DNA of 64,000 nucleotides from Salegentibacter salegens (GCF_900142975.1 NZ_LT670848.1:1240001-1304000); one strand, 5' to 3'. Positions 8,286 to 17,427 are shown, counted from the stretch's first letter. Numbers and translations: made by a program. Notes: generated from the sequence alone by a model not told the origin.

Positions 8286-11042
8286 TTAATTTTTTAAGTT
8301 AGTGATTTTCTTTTTCGCATTATTCCCCATGGAGCCCATAGAACTCACTGTTTTTTGGCGGTTTAGCACATTATCTTTAAAAATTCTTAGACCAAGATCT
8401 GCCCGGTAGCCGTGAATTTCAGAGACATCGAGGGCGGTAAGAAATCTTATAATTTCCTTACTTACCACCTGGCCGGGAACAAGTACCGGAAATCCTGGGG
8501 GATAAGGAATTATAAAAGATGAAGCTACCAGAACCCTGTTTTCTTCCATTGCCGGCAAGCAATCGGTTAGTGGCATGTATTCGTAATTTTCTTCGTTGTA
8601 TGCTAGAAAAAATGCTTCTCTAATATTTCCTCCCGGAACTCCTGGAACGGCCTGAAAAGAATGGTGGAAATAACTAAAATCGGGTAAAGGCGGGAAATCT
8701 TCGGTTAAAGATTTAATGCGGTCCCTGCGGTTATTCCCTTCTTTCTGGCTCAAGGTTTTGAATTCCTGATCCAGCTCATCGGCTATCTTCAATAGTGCAT
8801 TGGTTAAATAGGTGACGCTTCCCCTGGTAGTTCCAATATTCGTCATAAACAAAACCGTATTTCTTGAGGTTTTATTAATCTGAATATTAAATTTATCCAT
8901 TAGATACCTGTTCTTAAAAGTATCGCCATCAACTCCTGTTCTTCCTATATGCAAAGTGATTTTAGTAGGATCTAAAACAAATTCATCCTGTTCCCAGGCG
9001 GTTTCCATCCTGTTCCAACCTTCTTTGGAATTATAATATTCTTTTATGCCAGATTTACGATGTTTCTTTGGGATAAAATTTCCTATGGTTAACACATCAA
9101 AATATTTCTTCAATTTAGGATGATCGTTCACTTTAGCTCTTAAGACCATAGCCAATTCTATACTCTTTTCTACCAGCTCATAACCTTCAAATTGTACCTG
9201 TCTCCTTCCTACATCCAGCGAAGCGAGCATCTGGTAATTAGGAGAAGTTGAAGTATGCGTCATATAGGCTTCCATAAAAGTATTTTCGCTTTTTTTACGA
9301 AAATCTTCATCCCAAATATGTATCATAGAACCCTGGCGAAAACTACTAAGGGTTTTATGGGTACTCTGTGTAGAATAAACCCTAATTCTCACCTCATCGG
9401 GGTTTGGCAACCTTGGTATTTCATTCTTTTTCAATTCTTTAATATGCGCGTTGTATTCTTCCCGGTAACTATCGGTTTGGTATTTATTAAATAGCTTTTG
9501 CGCTGCGAACATTCCGGTTCGTTGCTTATAATTATAGGTGAAACCGGCAAATGCAAACCAGGCTTCATCCCAGAGAAAAACCATATCTGGCTTAATGGCC
9601 AGTATTTCCTGCATTACTTTTTCAACATTATAAACCAGTCCGTCAAAAGTGCAATTGGTAAGCAGTAGCATTTTAACCAGGCTTAACCTTCCGGCCTTTT
9701 TTAACTGGAGCAATTTTTCTTTTATCTGCTCGAGCGGTACCGCTCCATACATAGAATATTCTTCTATGGGGTAAGAATCCAGGTAAACGGGATAAGCTCC
9801 TGCCAATACAAGTCCGTAGTGGTGCGATTTATGGCAATCCCTGTCTATTAAAATTACATCGCCCGGTTTTACCAAAGCCTGCACTACAATTTTATTGGCG
9901 GTAGAAGTACCATTGGTGACAAAATAGGTGTTTCTTGAACCGTAAGCGTCACTGGCCTTTTGCTGTGCTTTTTTGAGCGAACCGGTTGGCTGCAATAAGG
10001 AATCTAAACCACCGGTGGTAGAAGATGTTTCTGCCAGGAACATGTTACGACCGTAAAAATTTCCAAAATCATTGATCCACCTGGATTTAAAAACAGAATT
10101 ACCTCGCGAAATTGGCATGGCATGAAATATCCCGGTAGGTTTTTTACTATAATCCTTTAAGGCTGAAAAAAATGGAGTTTCATAGCGTTCGCTTATTCCT
10201 CTAATAACGGTAAGGTGCAACTCCTGTAAATCTTCAGTTCTATAAAAAATTCTTCTGAAAGTTTTTAGAGTGCTGTCCTTTAAATTACTTAAGGCTGTAT
10301 CAGTTACATAATAAGTGTCCAGTTCAGGCCTGAATTTTTTTATCATCGTTCCTAAAATTGGACCTAACTCAGTAGGTGCTTTGGAACTATATTTCAATTT
10401 TAAAATATTCTGAATAAAAGGTTTAATTACGGGAGTGATCTTTTTAGAATGATAAGGAGGCGCATAACGAATTACAACCGCCTGGATATTGAAATTAAAC
10501 TGAAGCGCGATTAAAGCATCTTCAAAAGAACGCTGTACTACAATCCCATAGGCAAACTGCTCGTTAGAAAGTCGCATTTCTTTTAGGTCATTCCTGAGTT
10601 TATTTTCTTCTGCCTGAGAAATATCTTCCACAAACATGACCTCAAAATAATTTTTCTTCGCTACTTCGGTATATTCTCCTTTATCGGAAAGATCTGTGCC
10701 GGGATCTTCATCTTCCAAAAAATCTGGATTGCTTCTATACCGGTCACTTACTAAGTTTTTTGTGATTTCTGCAATTTTATGGGACAGGGCTGTGTGTTCC
10801 TGTCTTTCTAACATTTCCCTTAAAGAATCAATACAGGATAAACCCGGAAATGCAAAAAAGCATTCTACGCCCTCAAGATCCTTTAAAAGCTGCCCAAGAA
10901 TTTTTTTATGTGTTTTTTCATCTTCCGATCCACGGGGAAAAGAATGAAGTTTTGTAGACTCACTTTTTAAGGTATTCCAGGATTCTACTCTAAGTTGAGC
11001 GATATTATAATAATGTGCACTATCTAATTTTTTCTCTGGCAT
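8286..11042 (-). CDS. PLP-dependent Orn/Lys/Arg-type decarboxylase, long form
   Basis: The 918-residue protein has the Orn/Lys/Arg decarboxylase major domain in its middle and C-terminal parts. Visible motifs are YFVTNGTSTANKIV (phosphate-binding region), DRDCHKSHHYG, FLWDEAWFAFAGF (the Asp that contacts the PLP ring nitrogen) and STQSTHKTLSSFRQ, with Lys563 as the PLP Schiff-base lysine. About 300 N-terminal residues resemble the wing/receiver-like region of inducible decarboxylases but are longer and divergent. It should decarboxylate a basic amino acid to a diamine or polyamine. The exact substrate cannot be told. It is translationally close to both neighbours, with gaps of 2 and 4 bases. 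Confidence 0.85.
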   Translation of the reverse strand: MPEKKLDSAHYYNIAQLRVESWNTLKSESTKLHSFPRGSEDEKTHKKILGQLLKDLEGVECFFAFPGLSCIDSLREMLERQEHTALSHKIAEITKNLVSDRYRSNPDFLEDEDPGTDLSDKGEYTEVAKKNYFEVMFVEDISQAEENKLRNDLKEMRLSNEQFAYGIVVQRSFEDALIALQFNFNIQAVVIRYAPPYHSKKITPVIKPFIQNILKLKYSSKAPTELGPILGTMIKKFRPELDTYYVTDTALSNLKDSTLKTFRRIFYRTEDLQELHLTVIRGISERYETPFFSALKDYSKKPTGIFHAMPISRGNSVFKSRWINDFGNFYGRNMFLAETSSTTGGLDSLLQPTGSLKKAQQKASDAYGSRNTYFVTNGTSTANKIVVQALVKPGDVILIDRDCHKSHHYGLVLAGAYPVYLDSYPIEEYSMYGAVPLEQIKEKLLQLKKAGRLSLVKMLLLTNCTFDGLVYNVEKVMQEILAIKPDMVFLWDEAWFAFAGFTYNYKQRTGMFAAQKLFNKYQTDSYREEYNAHIKELKKNEIPRLPNPDEVRIRVYSTQSTHKTLSSFRQGSMIHIWDEDFRKKSENTFMEAYMTHTSTSPNYQMLASLDVGRRQVQFEGYELVEKSIELAMVLRAKVNDHPKLKKYFDVLTIGNFIPKKHRKSGIKEYYNSKEGWNRMETAWEQDEFVLDPTKITLHIGRTGVDGDTFKNRYLMDKFNIQINKTSRNTVLFMTNIGTTRGSVTYLTNALLKIADELDQEFKTLSQKEGNNRRDRIKSLTEDFPPLPDFSYFHHSFQAVPGVPGGNIREAFFLAYNEENYEYMPLTDCLPAMEENRVLVASSFIIPYPPGFPVLVPGQVVSKEIIRFLTALDVSEIHGYRADLGLRIFKDNVLNRQKTVSSMGSMGNNAKKKITNLKN

Positions 11043-11044
11043 AA

Positions 11045-11458
11045 TTATTCTTTTGAGTGTAAAGCGAGTTTATTTCCTTCAGAATCAATAAAAATTGCGA
11101 AATATCCCGATTCAGGGTTAATCAGGGTTTTGGTCATCACAATTCTTCCTCCGGCTGCTTCAACTCTATTTAAAATTCGATTTAAGTCCTTTCCAGCATT
11201 GAGATAAAGCAATGGCCCTATTATACCCGGAATAGAATTTGGCCCGGTTACAATCGCCCCGCCAATACCCTGTTCTGCGGGAAAAAACGCCATGGCGTAA
11301 TTTCCGTCAAACTGAGTTTCCATATCTATTTTGAAAATACGGTTATAAAAATCTACCGCTTGCTGAAAATTAATTGCAGGAATTTCAAACCAGCTAATAA
11401 AATCTTTTACAGTTTCTTCCTGTCTTTCTTTTTTCTTCTTTTGTGATGTTCCTCCCAT
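11045..11458 (-). CDS. VOC (glyoxalase/bleomycin-resistance fold) family protein
   Basis: This 137-residue protein has one VOC-type module: ISWFEIPAINFQQAVDFYNRIF at the start of the fold and SGYFAIFIDSEGNKLALHS at its end. The short N-terminus is lysine-rich (QKKKKERQ). VOC proteins bind metals or hydrophobic substrates and include dioxygenases, epimerases and glyoxalases, so the fold alone does not give the reaction. It is embedded in the amine cluster, 16 bases after the amidase gene and 2 bases before the decarboxylase gene, which points to a role in that pathway. Confidence 0.75.
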   Translation of the reverse strand: MGGTSQKKKKERQEETVKDFISWFEIPAINFQQAVDFYNRIFKIDMETQFDGNYAMAFFPAEQGIGGAIVTGPNSIPGIIGPLLYLNAGKDLNRILNRVEAAGGRIVMTKTLINPESGYFAIFIDSEGNKLALHSKE

Positions 11459-11474
11459 AGTTTCTGTTTTTTAA

Positions 11475-12407
11475 TTATGCTCCAAATCCTTTATATCCTG
11501 TAGGATTTTCAGGTGGTTCATATTCATGTTCTTTCATTTTTAACTTGGCAAGATTATCTAACCTGGTAGGCTTAATAAGCGGCCCCAGGGAATTGAGATA
11601 CGGCAATTGCGTACCTTTTTGATAAATATTAAAATCACCAATATGATCTCTAAAGCTTTTTAATGGTTGCCCTAAACGTAAAACGCCGAGTTCCCTGCTT
11701 CTTCTCACCCTGTTAATATTAAGTTCCAACGGAAAAATTTCTTCATTGCCTTCGGCCTGATAAATAACCCGGCCATCGGGCCCACAAACCAGCGATCTTC
11801 CATTACCTCCAGATTCAAGTCCGTTTACATCAAAGAAATAACACTGATTTACCGCGGCCATAGCTCTTACTATTGATAATTCTATATCCCTGTCTATAGT
11901 ACCGGTCATGGTAGGGTGCAAAATAACTTCTGCTCCCATAACTGCGAGGGTACGCACTGTTTCGGGAAACCACATATCATAACAAATGGACACTCCAAAT
12001 TTTGCCACTCCCGGCACATCAAAAACGCAATACCCGGAACCCGGGGTTACTCCTACTTCGTAAGGATAAAAAGGAAACATTTTTCTATACCGGGTAACTA
12101 TTTCACCTTCTGGATTAATAACCGTAGCGGTATTATAAATTTTCCCTTCGCTTTTTTCAAAAATAGATCCCGGGAGTAACCAAATCCCGTGTTTTTTGGC
12201 CATAGCCTGCATTTCTTTTTCAAAATTACCCGGTATTTCCTGGGCATTATGTGTTAAAGGGCCGTAGCCACATAACTCACTAAAAACTACCATATCTACC
12301 CAGGGGTAAAGGCTCATGGTAATATCAAGTTTCAGCTTCATCATCTCTACGTTAGAGGCGACTGCGGAAACCTTCATCTGTATTCCTGCTATTGCAAATG
12401 GATTCAT
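11475..12407 (-). CDS. Carbon-nitrogen hydrolase (nitrilase-superfamily amidase)
   Basis: This 310-residue enzyme has the catalytic triad of the nitrilase superfamily: Glu44 in VVFSELCGYGP, Lys109 in YRKMFPFYPYE and Cys142 in VSICYDMWFPE. Such enzymes hydrolyse non-peptide C-N bonds, for example in N-carbamoylputrescine, formamide or aliphatic amides. The Cys region and the long C-terminal arm (KPTRLDNLAK onward) look closer to the aliphatic amidase/formamidase branch than to N-carbamoylputrescine amidase, but I cannot fix the substrate. It stands first in the tightly spaced part of the decarboxylase/ligase cluster. Confidence 0.82.
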   Translation of the reverse strand: MNPFAIAGIQMKVSAVASNVEMMKLKLDITMSLYPWVDMVVFSELCGYGPLTHNAQEIPGNFEKEMQAMAKKHGIWLLPGSIFEKSEGKIYNTATVINPEGEIVTRYRKMFPFYPYEVGVTPGSGYCVFDVPGVAKFGVSICYDMWFPETVRTLAVMGAEVILHPTMTGTIDRDIELSIVRAMAAVNQCYFFDVNGLESGGNGRSLVCGPDGRVIYQAEGNEEIFPLELNINRVRRSRELGVLRLGQPLKSFRDHIGDFNIYQKGTQLPYLNSLGPLIKPTRLDNLAKLKMKEHEYEPPENPTGYKGFGA

Positions 12408-12568
12408 ATATTTTTTATTTCTTATTATCCGTAGAAAATATTTTCCAGGGTTTAAGTATTCAATCTATACTGTTATAAAAGACTGAATACCTGACAATTA
12501 ATTTAAGTTAAAAATAAGCGCACCAAGTTCTTTGAATCTTCCTTTTGGAGAATTACAACTCTTAATAT

Positions 12569-13876
12569 TTAGGTGTTTTTTCTTATTTGGTTTTCAAGAA
12601 TATCCAGCGCTTTATTTAGTTGTTCATCGGTAATTACAAGGGGGCATAATATTCTTAGTACATTTTTAAAGGTACCGGCGCTTATTAGAATTAACCCATC
12701 CTGGGCACAACCTTTTACAATATTGGCGCATAGTTCTGTATGTGGGTTGCCGGGATCATTATCTTTTATAAATTCTATTCCTATCATTGCACCTAATCCT
12801 CGCACATCCCCAATTTCAGGACATTCTTTCCTGAAATTTTCCATTCTTTCTTTAATGATCTTACCAATATAAATTGCTCTTTCATTAAGGTTTTCATCTT
12901 TCATTAACTGAATAGTAGCCAAAGCCGCGGCGCAACAAACAGGACTACCAATGTAAGTGCCACCAATAGTACCCGATTCTGCAGCATCCATAATTTCGGC
13001 CCTGCCAAGTACAGCGGCAATAGGAAGTCCGGAGCCCATAGATTTAGCGTAAGTACTAATATCAGGTTGTACCCCATAATGTTGCCAGCTAGCCCAATGA
13101 CCCGTGCGGCAGAAACCGCTTTGAATTTCATCAAAAATCAGCAAAACACCGTGTTCGTCACAAAAAGAGCGAAGTCCTTCCAGGTATTTTTGCGGAATTG
13201 GGTTAAAACCACCTTCTCCCTGAATTGGCTCCACGATGATAGCAGCAACACTGTTTATATCAACCATGCTATGGGCGCTTTCCCTAAGTCTTTTTAGCTC
13301 GGTTTCTACAAACTCTTCCATACTTTGTGTACCGTGATATTTGTAAAAATTGGGGAAAGGGATTCGGTAAACTTCGGGAGCAAAAGGCCCTGAAGAAAAT
13401 TTGTAGTTTACTTTACTGGTTAGGCTCATACCCATTAGAGTACGACCGTGATATGCTTCTGTAAAACAAATTACCGCTGGCCTTTTTGTAGCCTGCCTGG
13501 CAATTTTAATCGCATTCTCTACGGCTTCTGCCCCGGTGCTAATAAGCATTGCTTTTGTTTTCTCCCCGTGCGGAAGGATTTCAGCCAGTTCTTCACAAAG
13601 TTGAATATAAGGTTCATAAGTAACTACATTAAAACTGGTATGAAGATACTTTTCAGCCTGTTCCTGTATAGCTTTTACAACAGGTTCGGGACAATGGCCT
13701 GCGTTTACCACACCAATCCCGCCGGCAAAATCTATATGTTCTTTTCCGTCTACATCTGTTATGATGGCGCCTTTTGCCTTTTTAACGGTGGCTGTATTGA
13801 AAACACCAACTCCGTTGGCTACAATGTTCTTTCTCCTATCAAGGAGCTGCAGAGATTTAGTTTGCTCTTCAGTCAT
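12569..13876 (-). CDS. gabT: 4-aminobutyrate-type aminotransferase (class III)
   Basis: This 435-residue PLP enzyme is of the class III aminotransferase family. STGAEAVENAIKIAR binds the cofactor phosphate, IIVEPIQGEGG and LLIFDEIQSGFCRTG hold the ring-binding Asp, and Lys278 in TYAKSMGSGLP is the Schiff-base lysine. GabT moves the amino group of 4-aminobutyrate to 2-oxoglutarate and gives succinate semialdehyde. Relatives use 5-aminovalerate, putrescine or ornithine. Its combination with a semialdehyde dehydrogenase and an amino-acid decarboxylase fits diamine or GABA breakdown. A 161-base gap separates it from the amidase gene, so co-transcription is probable but not certain. Confidence 0.88.
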   Translation of the reverse strand: MTEEQTKSLQLLDRRKNIVANGVGVFNTATVKKAKGAIITDVDGKEHIDFAGGIGVVNAGHCPEPVVKAIQEQAEKYLHTSFNVVTYEPYIQLCEELAEILPHGEKTKAMLISTGAEAVENAIKIARQATKRPAVICFTEAYHGRTLMGMSLTSKVNYKFSSGPFAPEVYRIPFPNFYKYHGTQSMEEFVETELKRLRESAHSMVDINSVAAIIVEPIQGEGGFNPIPQKYLEGLRSFCDEHGVLLIFDEIQSGFCRTGHWASWQHYGVQPDISTYAKSMGSGLPIAAVLGRAEIMDAAESGTIGGTYIGSPVCCAAALATIQLMKDENLNERAIYIGKIIKERMENFRKECPEIGDVRGLGAMIGIEFIKDNDPGNPHTELCANIVKGCAQDGLILISAGTFKNVLRILCPLVITDEQLNKALDILENQIRKNT

Positions 13877-14247
13877 AAAATATCTGGTTATTCAGTTGAA
13901 TGGTTAATCTAAAACATATAAAAGCGTGGAAGAGATAAATGATAAACCCCACTTTCTTTCGATGCTTGTTAATATACAATATTATTTTGTTATTTCATAT
14001 GGCTTCATTGCTGAAAACCAACCAGAAAGAGCTTCTGACACTGATATAAGGAAAGAAAATTTGAAGAGTTTTTACTTTTAAAGAGAAGATGAAAAAGCTT
14101 TTATTTCATTAGTATTCAATAAATTATAGATTCCTGCAAGACACCTTAAAATCTAAAATAAAAATTATTTAATCAAAACTTATTATAAATATTTCATTAT
14201 AATTTATTTGTGATTTTCTTAATATTTTTAATATTAATTTAACCGAA
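13877..14247. other. Intergenic region upstream of gabT
   Basis: These 371 bases are very AT-rich, especially 14150-14247. I find no coding frame, repeat or strong hairpin. The stretch must hold the start signals of the gabT cluster and the 3' end of the Lrp-type gene, and Lrp-family sites would be expected here. No box was clear enough to mark. Confidence 0.4.
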
Positions 14248-14709
14248 TTACTGAAGGGGTACTGCCGTGGTGCTTTTTACCGGACTTATAATAAAGGTAC
14301 TTTGTGTACTGCCTATATGATCTAAATTAGTGAGTTTAGTTACCATAAATTCACGGTAAGCTTCCATATCTTTCACGATAACTTTTAAGATATAATCATA
14401 TTCGCCGCTCACGTGATAGCATTCCAAAACTTCCGAAAGCCTGGTGACTTCACTTTCAAATTTGGTTAAATAAGAGCGTGAATGCTGAATGAGTTTTATT
14501 TGGCAGAAAACCATAAAATTCTTTTCCACTTTATCCGGCGAAACCAATGCGACATACTTTGAAATTACCCCTTCCCGTTCCAAACGTTTAATTCTTTCAA
14601 AAATCGCGGTAACCGAAAGTTTCAACTTATTAGAAATCTCCTTATTTGTCATTTTACTATCCTGCTGGAGATGTTTTAAAATTTGCAGGTCTTTCTGGTC
14701 TAATTTCAT
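14248..14709 (-). CDS. Lrp/AsnC-family transcriptional regulator
   Basis: The 153-residue protein has an N-terminal helix-turn-helix (LDQKDLQILKHLQQDSKM, then TNKEISNKLKLSVTAIFERI) and a C-terminal RAM/AsnC ligand-binding domain (YHVSGEYDYILKVIVKDME). Such regulators sense amino acids and often control the neighbouring gene. I use the ATG at 14709, whose product starts MKLDQKDL as in homologues, not the in-frame ATG at 14748. It is divergent from the methionine gamma-lyase-like gene and lies upstream of, and in line with, the gabT cluster. Either could be its target. Confidence 0.9.
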   Translation of the reverse strand: MKLDQKDLQILKHLQQDSKMTNKEISNKLKLSVTAIFERIKRLEREGVISKYVALVSPDKVEKNFMVFCQIKLIQHSRSYLTKFESEVTRLSEVLECYHVSGEYDYILKVIVKDMEAYREFMVTKLTNLDHIGSTQSTFIISPVKSTTAVPLQ

Positions 14710-14867
14710 ACTGAAAAATTTTCTAAGTTGAACTACAAAATTAAACAATAAGTAATTATAATTCTACAATACACCTTATTTATAGTTTTATATACTGAAT
14801 AAAACTAATACTATTGATTTTAATTCAGTTAAAGCTTAGTTTTGAGATAACAATAAACTTGATCAAG

Positions 14868-16082
14868 ATGAAATATAAACCTGCAGATAACATCCAGGAC
14901 CTTCAATATTTTGGCGAATTTGGAGGGGTAAATCCTTCAATTTCCGATTCTTCAACCTATACTTTCCTTTCCGCAAAAACCATGTTCGATACTTTTGAAG
15001 GAAATTCTGAGGGTTGCTACCTTTATTCCAGGCATTCTTCACCTTCAAATTTATATTTGGGTGAAGCGCTTGCAGCGATGGAAGCCACCGAAACTGCTAA
15101 TGTAGCAGCCAGCGGAATGGGCGCTATCACTTCTACCCTGCTCCAACTATGCCAGGCGGGAGATCATATTGTTTCCAGCCGAACGGTGTATGGCGGGACT
15201 TATGCCTTTATGAAGAATTTTATTCCGAAGTTCAATATTCAGACTTCTTTTGTAGATATTACAAACCTTGAAAGTGTTGAAGCAGCGATCACCAAAGATA
15301 CCAAAGTGCTTTACTGCGAATCGGTTAGTAATCCGCTTTTAGAAGTTGCAGATCTTGAAGCTTTAGCAAAAATCGTCAAAAAGCATAAGCTCACTTTCGT
15401 GGTAGATAATACCTTTTCCCCGCTTTCTATAAGTCCGAAAGAATTGGGGGCCGATGTCGTAATTCATAGTCTAACCAAATTTATTAACGGTAGCAGCGAT
15501 ACGGTTGGCGGTGTTACCTGCGGAAGCCAGGATTTTATTAACGCACTTCGCAGTGTGAATGACGGCGCAAACATGCTACTTGGACCAACAATGGACAGTA
15601 TGCGGGCGGCTTCGGTTTTAAAGAATTTAAGAACCTTGCATATTAGGATAAAGCAACACAGCCATAATGCCATGTTTTTAGCTGAAAAATTCCAGGAAGA
15701 CGGCTTAAGAACTGTTTACCCAGGCTTAAAGAATCATCCCGGGCACCAGACTTTTAAAAAAATGATGAATGAAGATTATGGGTTTGGAGGCTTATTGACC
15801 ATAGATGTTGGCAGCCTGGATAAAGCCAATGCTTTAATGGAATTAATGCAGGAAAAAAACCTGGGTTACCTCGCGGTAAGTTTAGGCTTTTACAAAACAC
15901 TATTTAGCGCTCCCGGAAGTTCTACATCTTCTGAAATCCCAATCGAAGAGCAGGAGGAAATGGGCCTAAGCAACGGACTTATTCGTTTTTCTATTGGTTT
16001 AGATAATAATATTGAACGCACTTATAAGATGATGAAATCCTGTATGGAAGAAGTTGGTATTTTGAGTAACGAGATGGTTTAA
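14868..16082 (+). CDS. Cys/Met-metabolism PLP enzyme, methionine gamma-lyase-like
   Basis: This 404-residue protein belongs to the trans-sulfuration PLP family. It has the YSRHSSPSNLYLGEALAAME substrate-side segment, ASGMGAITSTLLQ, the ring-contacting Asp in FVVDNTFSPL and the Schiff-base Lys204 in HSLTKFINGSSDTVGG. Methionine gamma-lyase cleaves methionine to methanethiol, ammonia and 2-oxobutyrate. Cystathionine lyases and synthases are close relatives and cannot be excluded by eye. I chose the ATG at 14868 (MKYKPADN) over an upstream TTG. The divergent Lrp-type gene next door suggests control by an amino acid. Confidence 0.82.
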   Translation: MKYKPADNIQDLQYFGEFGGVNPSISDSSTYTFLSAKTMFDTFEGNSEGCYLYSRHSSPSNLYLGEALAAMEATETANVAASGMGAITSTLLQLCQAGDHIVSSRTVYGGTYAFMKNFIPKFNIQTSFVDITNLESVEAAITKDTKVLYCESVSNPLLEVADLEALAKIVKKHKLTFVVDNTFSPLSISPKELGADVVIHSLTKFINGSSDTVGGVTCGSQDFINALRSVNDGANMLLGPTMDSMRAASVLKNLRTLHIRIKQHSHNAMFLAEKFQEDGLRTVYPGLKNHPGHQTFKKMMNEDYGFGGLLTIDVGSLDKANALMELMQEKNLGYLAVSLGFYKTLFSAPGSSTSSEIPIEEQEEMGLSNGLIRFSIGLDNNIERTYKMMKSCMEEVGILSNEMV

Positions 16083-16102
16083 GCTATCTTAAACATAATT
16101 TA

Positions 16103-16145
16103 AAAACCCTTGCAGCAAATTGTATTCTGTAAGGGTTTTCTTTTA
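16103..16145 (+). terminator. Rho-independent terminator
   Basis: AAAACCCTTGCAG (16103-16115) pairs with CTGTAAGGGTTTT (16127-16139), with one G-T wobble, and is followed by a T-rich tail. It ends the methionine gamma-lyase-like gene. Confidence 0.8.
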
Positions 16146-16174
16146 TAATTATTATATTTATAAAAAATTAGGCT

Positions 16175-16420
16175 ATGAATTCAGTCTTGAAGAGAAAAAT
16201 TATAAATATTGTTGAAAGATCTGAAAATACTTTTTTTCTTGAACAAGTGTATAGTATTCTGGATAGAAACACTTTATCAGAAGGTGAACTTTTAGAGCAG
16301 CTTAGCGTAGAAGAAAAGGAAAAAACCTACCAGAGTTTAAAAGATTCAGAAGATTCAAGTAATTTAATTGACCACGATTTGGCAATGGATGAAATTCGGA
16401 AAAATCTCGGATGGAATTAA
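16175..16420 (+). CDS. Putative antitoxin of a broken RelE/ParE-type pair
   Basis: This is an 81-residue acidic protein (MNSVLKRKIINIVERSENTF, ending MDEIRKNLGWN). It has no diagnosable DNA-binding fold by eye. It overlaps by 10 bases a downstream frame that encodes a RelE/ParE-like toxin, which is the usual antitoxin-toxin order. The C-terminal acidic stretch would suit toxin binding. The call rests mainly on context. Confidence 0.65.
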   Translation: MNSVLKRKIINIVERSENTFFLEQVYSILDRNTLSEGELLEQLSVEEKEKTYQSLKDSEDSSNLIDHDLAMDEIRKNLGWN

Positions 16421-16701
16421 AAATTAAATGGTCCGCAAAAGCACTTTCCAATTATGTAATTATTCTGAAAAGAATTCAGCAAAATTTCGGAGAAACTTCT
16501 GCTAAAAATTTTCGAAACAGGTTTCAAAATATTCTTGACTTACTTGCGAAGTTTCCAGAATTAGGAAAAATGCAGGACAGTAAGGAAGACTTACGCGGAA
16601 TAATACTATATTGAAAGAATACTATTTTTTATAAAATAGCAAATACTAACTTACAGATTATAAACGTTATCGACAACCGGTGGCAAAATAAGAATACATA
16701 A
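16411..16701 (+). pseudogene. RelE/ParE-family toxin interrupted by an in-frame TGA
   Basis: The first 67 codons read as a RelE/ParE toxin (IKWSAKALSNYVIILKRIQQ through DLRGIILY) and stop at TGA 16612-16614. The same frame stays open for 28 more codons (KNTIFYKIANTNLQIINVID, then NRWQNKNT) and stops at TAA 16699-16701. The continuation looks like the normal C-terminal strand of this family, which usually has about 95 residues, and the total here is 96 codons. One nonsense mutation therefore explains the truncation. The toxin is probably inactive unless the stop is read through. Confidence 0.8.
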
Positions 16702-16711
16702 ATAATTCATT

Positions 16712-17290
16712 TTGAAAAAACTACAACTCCCCCTATTCCTCCTATTTTTTAGCCTTAGTGCTTTTGCACAAACTCAAAATGAAGTTCGGCTTTATTACGG
16801 GTTTACTAATAGCGATTTACTACGGAGTGAAAGAATTGATGGTGGCGGCAGTGCTGACATTGAAAACTCATATGAATTCGGCTTCAGATATTTACTTTCT
16901 GTAACCGATAACCTATCCCTGGAAACCGGACTAAACTACTGGCGTGGTGATGTGCTCATTACTTCAGCACCGATGCCCGAACAAACTACACGTTCTGAAG
17001 AATTACAAACCACTTCTATTCCTATTTTTGCTAATTATAATTTCTTAGATTATTTCTTTGTAAATGGTGGCCCGGTAATGGATTTTCAAGGATCAGAAAG
17101 TGAATCTGTAGATCCACAAGCGGGAATTGGTGTTGGTTTTGGATTAGGCGCCCAATATGCGTTTAATAACTTCAACATTTACGTAAATCCTAATTTTAGA
17201 AGATATTCGGTAATTCCTTTTGAAGAGAAGAATTACCACCAAAAACTTACCACCTTTGGAGTACAGTTTGGAGTTGGATATAAATTTTAA
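16712..17290 (+). CDS. Outer-membrane beta-barrel protein
   Basis: The 192-residue protein begins with a signal peptide (KKLQLPLFLLFFSLSAFA, cleavage likely before QTQ). Alternating strands follow, ending FGVQFGVGYKF, the aromatic C-terminus typical of outer-membrane barrels. The size suits an eight-stranded porin-like or OmpX/OmpW-like barrel. The start codon is TTG, since no ATG precedes the signal peptide. It begins 10 bases after the full-length toxin frame would end. The function is unknown. Confidence 0.8.
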   Translation: MKKLQLPLFLLFFSLSAFAQTQNEVRLYYGFTNSDLLRSERIDGGGSADIENSYEFGFRYLLSVTDNLSLETGLNYWRGDVLITSAPMPEQTTRSEELQTTSIPIFANYNFLDYFFVNGGPVMDFQGSESESVDPQAGIGVGFGLGAQYAFNNFNIYVNPNFRRYSVIPFEEKNYHQKLTTFGVQFGVGYKF

Positions 17291-17384
17291 TCAATTTATA
17301 GTTTTATAGAAAACTTGCTCATTTTCCTGTAAAATCGTAAAATTACAGGCGAATAGAAAAATCTGATTAAAATAAATTCAACCG

Positions 17385-17406
17385 AAAACCTTTTTAATAA
17401 GGTTTT
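17385..17406 (+). terminator. Hairpin between the barrel protein gene and the nhaC gene
   Basis: AAAACCTT and AAGGTTTT form a perfect 8-bp stem with a 6-nt loop, 21 bases before the NhaC start codon. It may end the upstream gene or act in the leader of the antiporter gene. No long T tract follows. Confidence 0.4.
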
Positions 17407-17427
17407 AAACATATACTTCAAGCCTTA

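Noticed and set aside
7904..8297. Two plus-strand frames (7904-8143 and 7971-8297)
   Set aside because: They are shadows of the Lys-rich codons of the ATP-grasp gene read on the other strand, giving Phe- and Leu-rich products without family features.
13448..13912. Plus-strand frame of 154 codons
   Set aside because: It lies antisense to gabT, whose motifs are complete. The product is Cys- and Phe-rich without a known fold.
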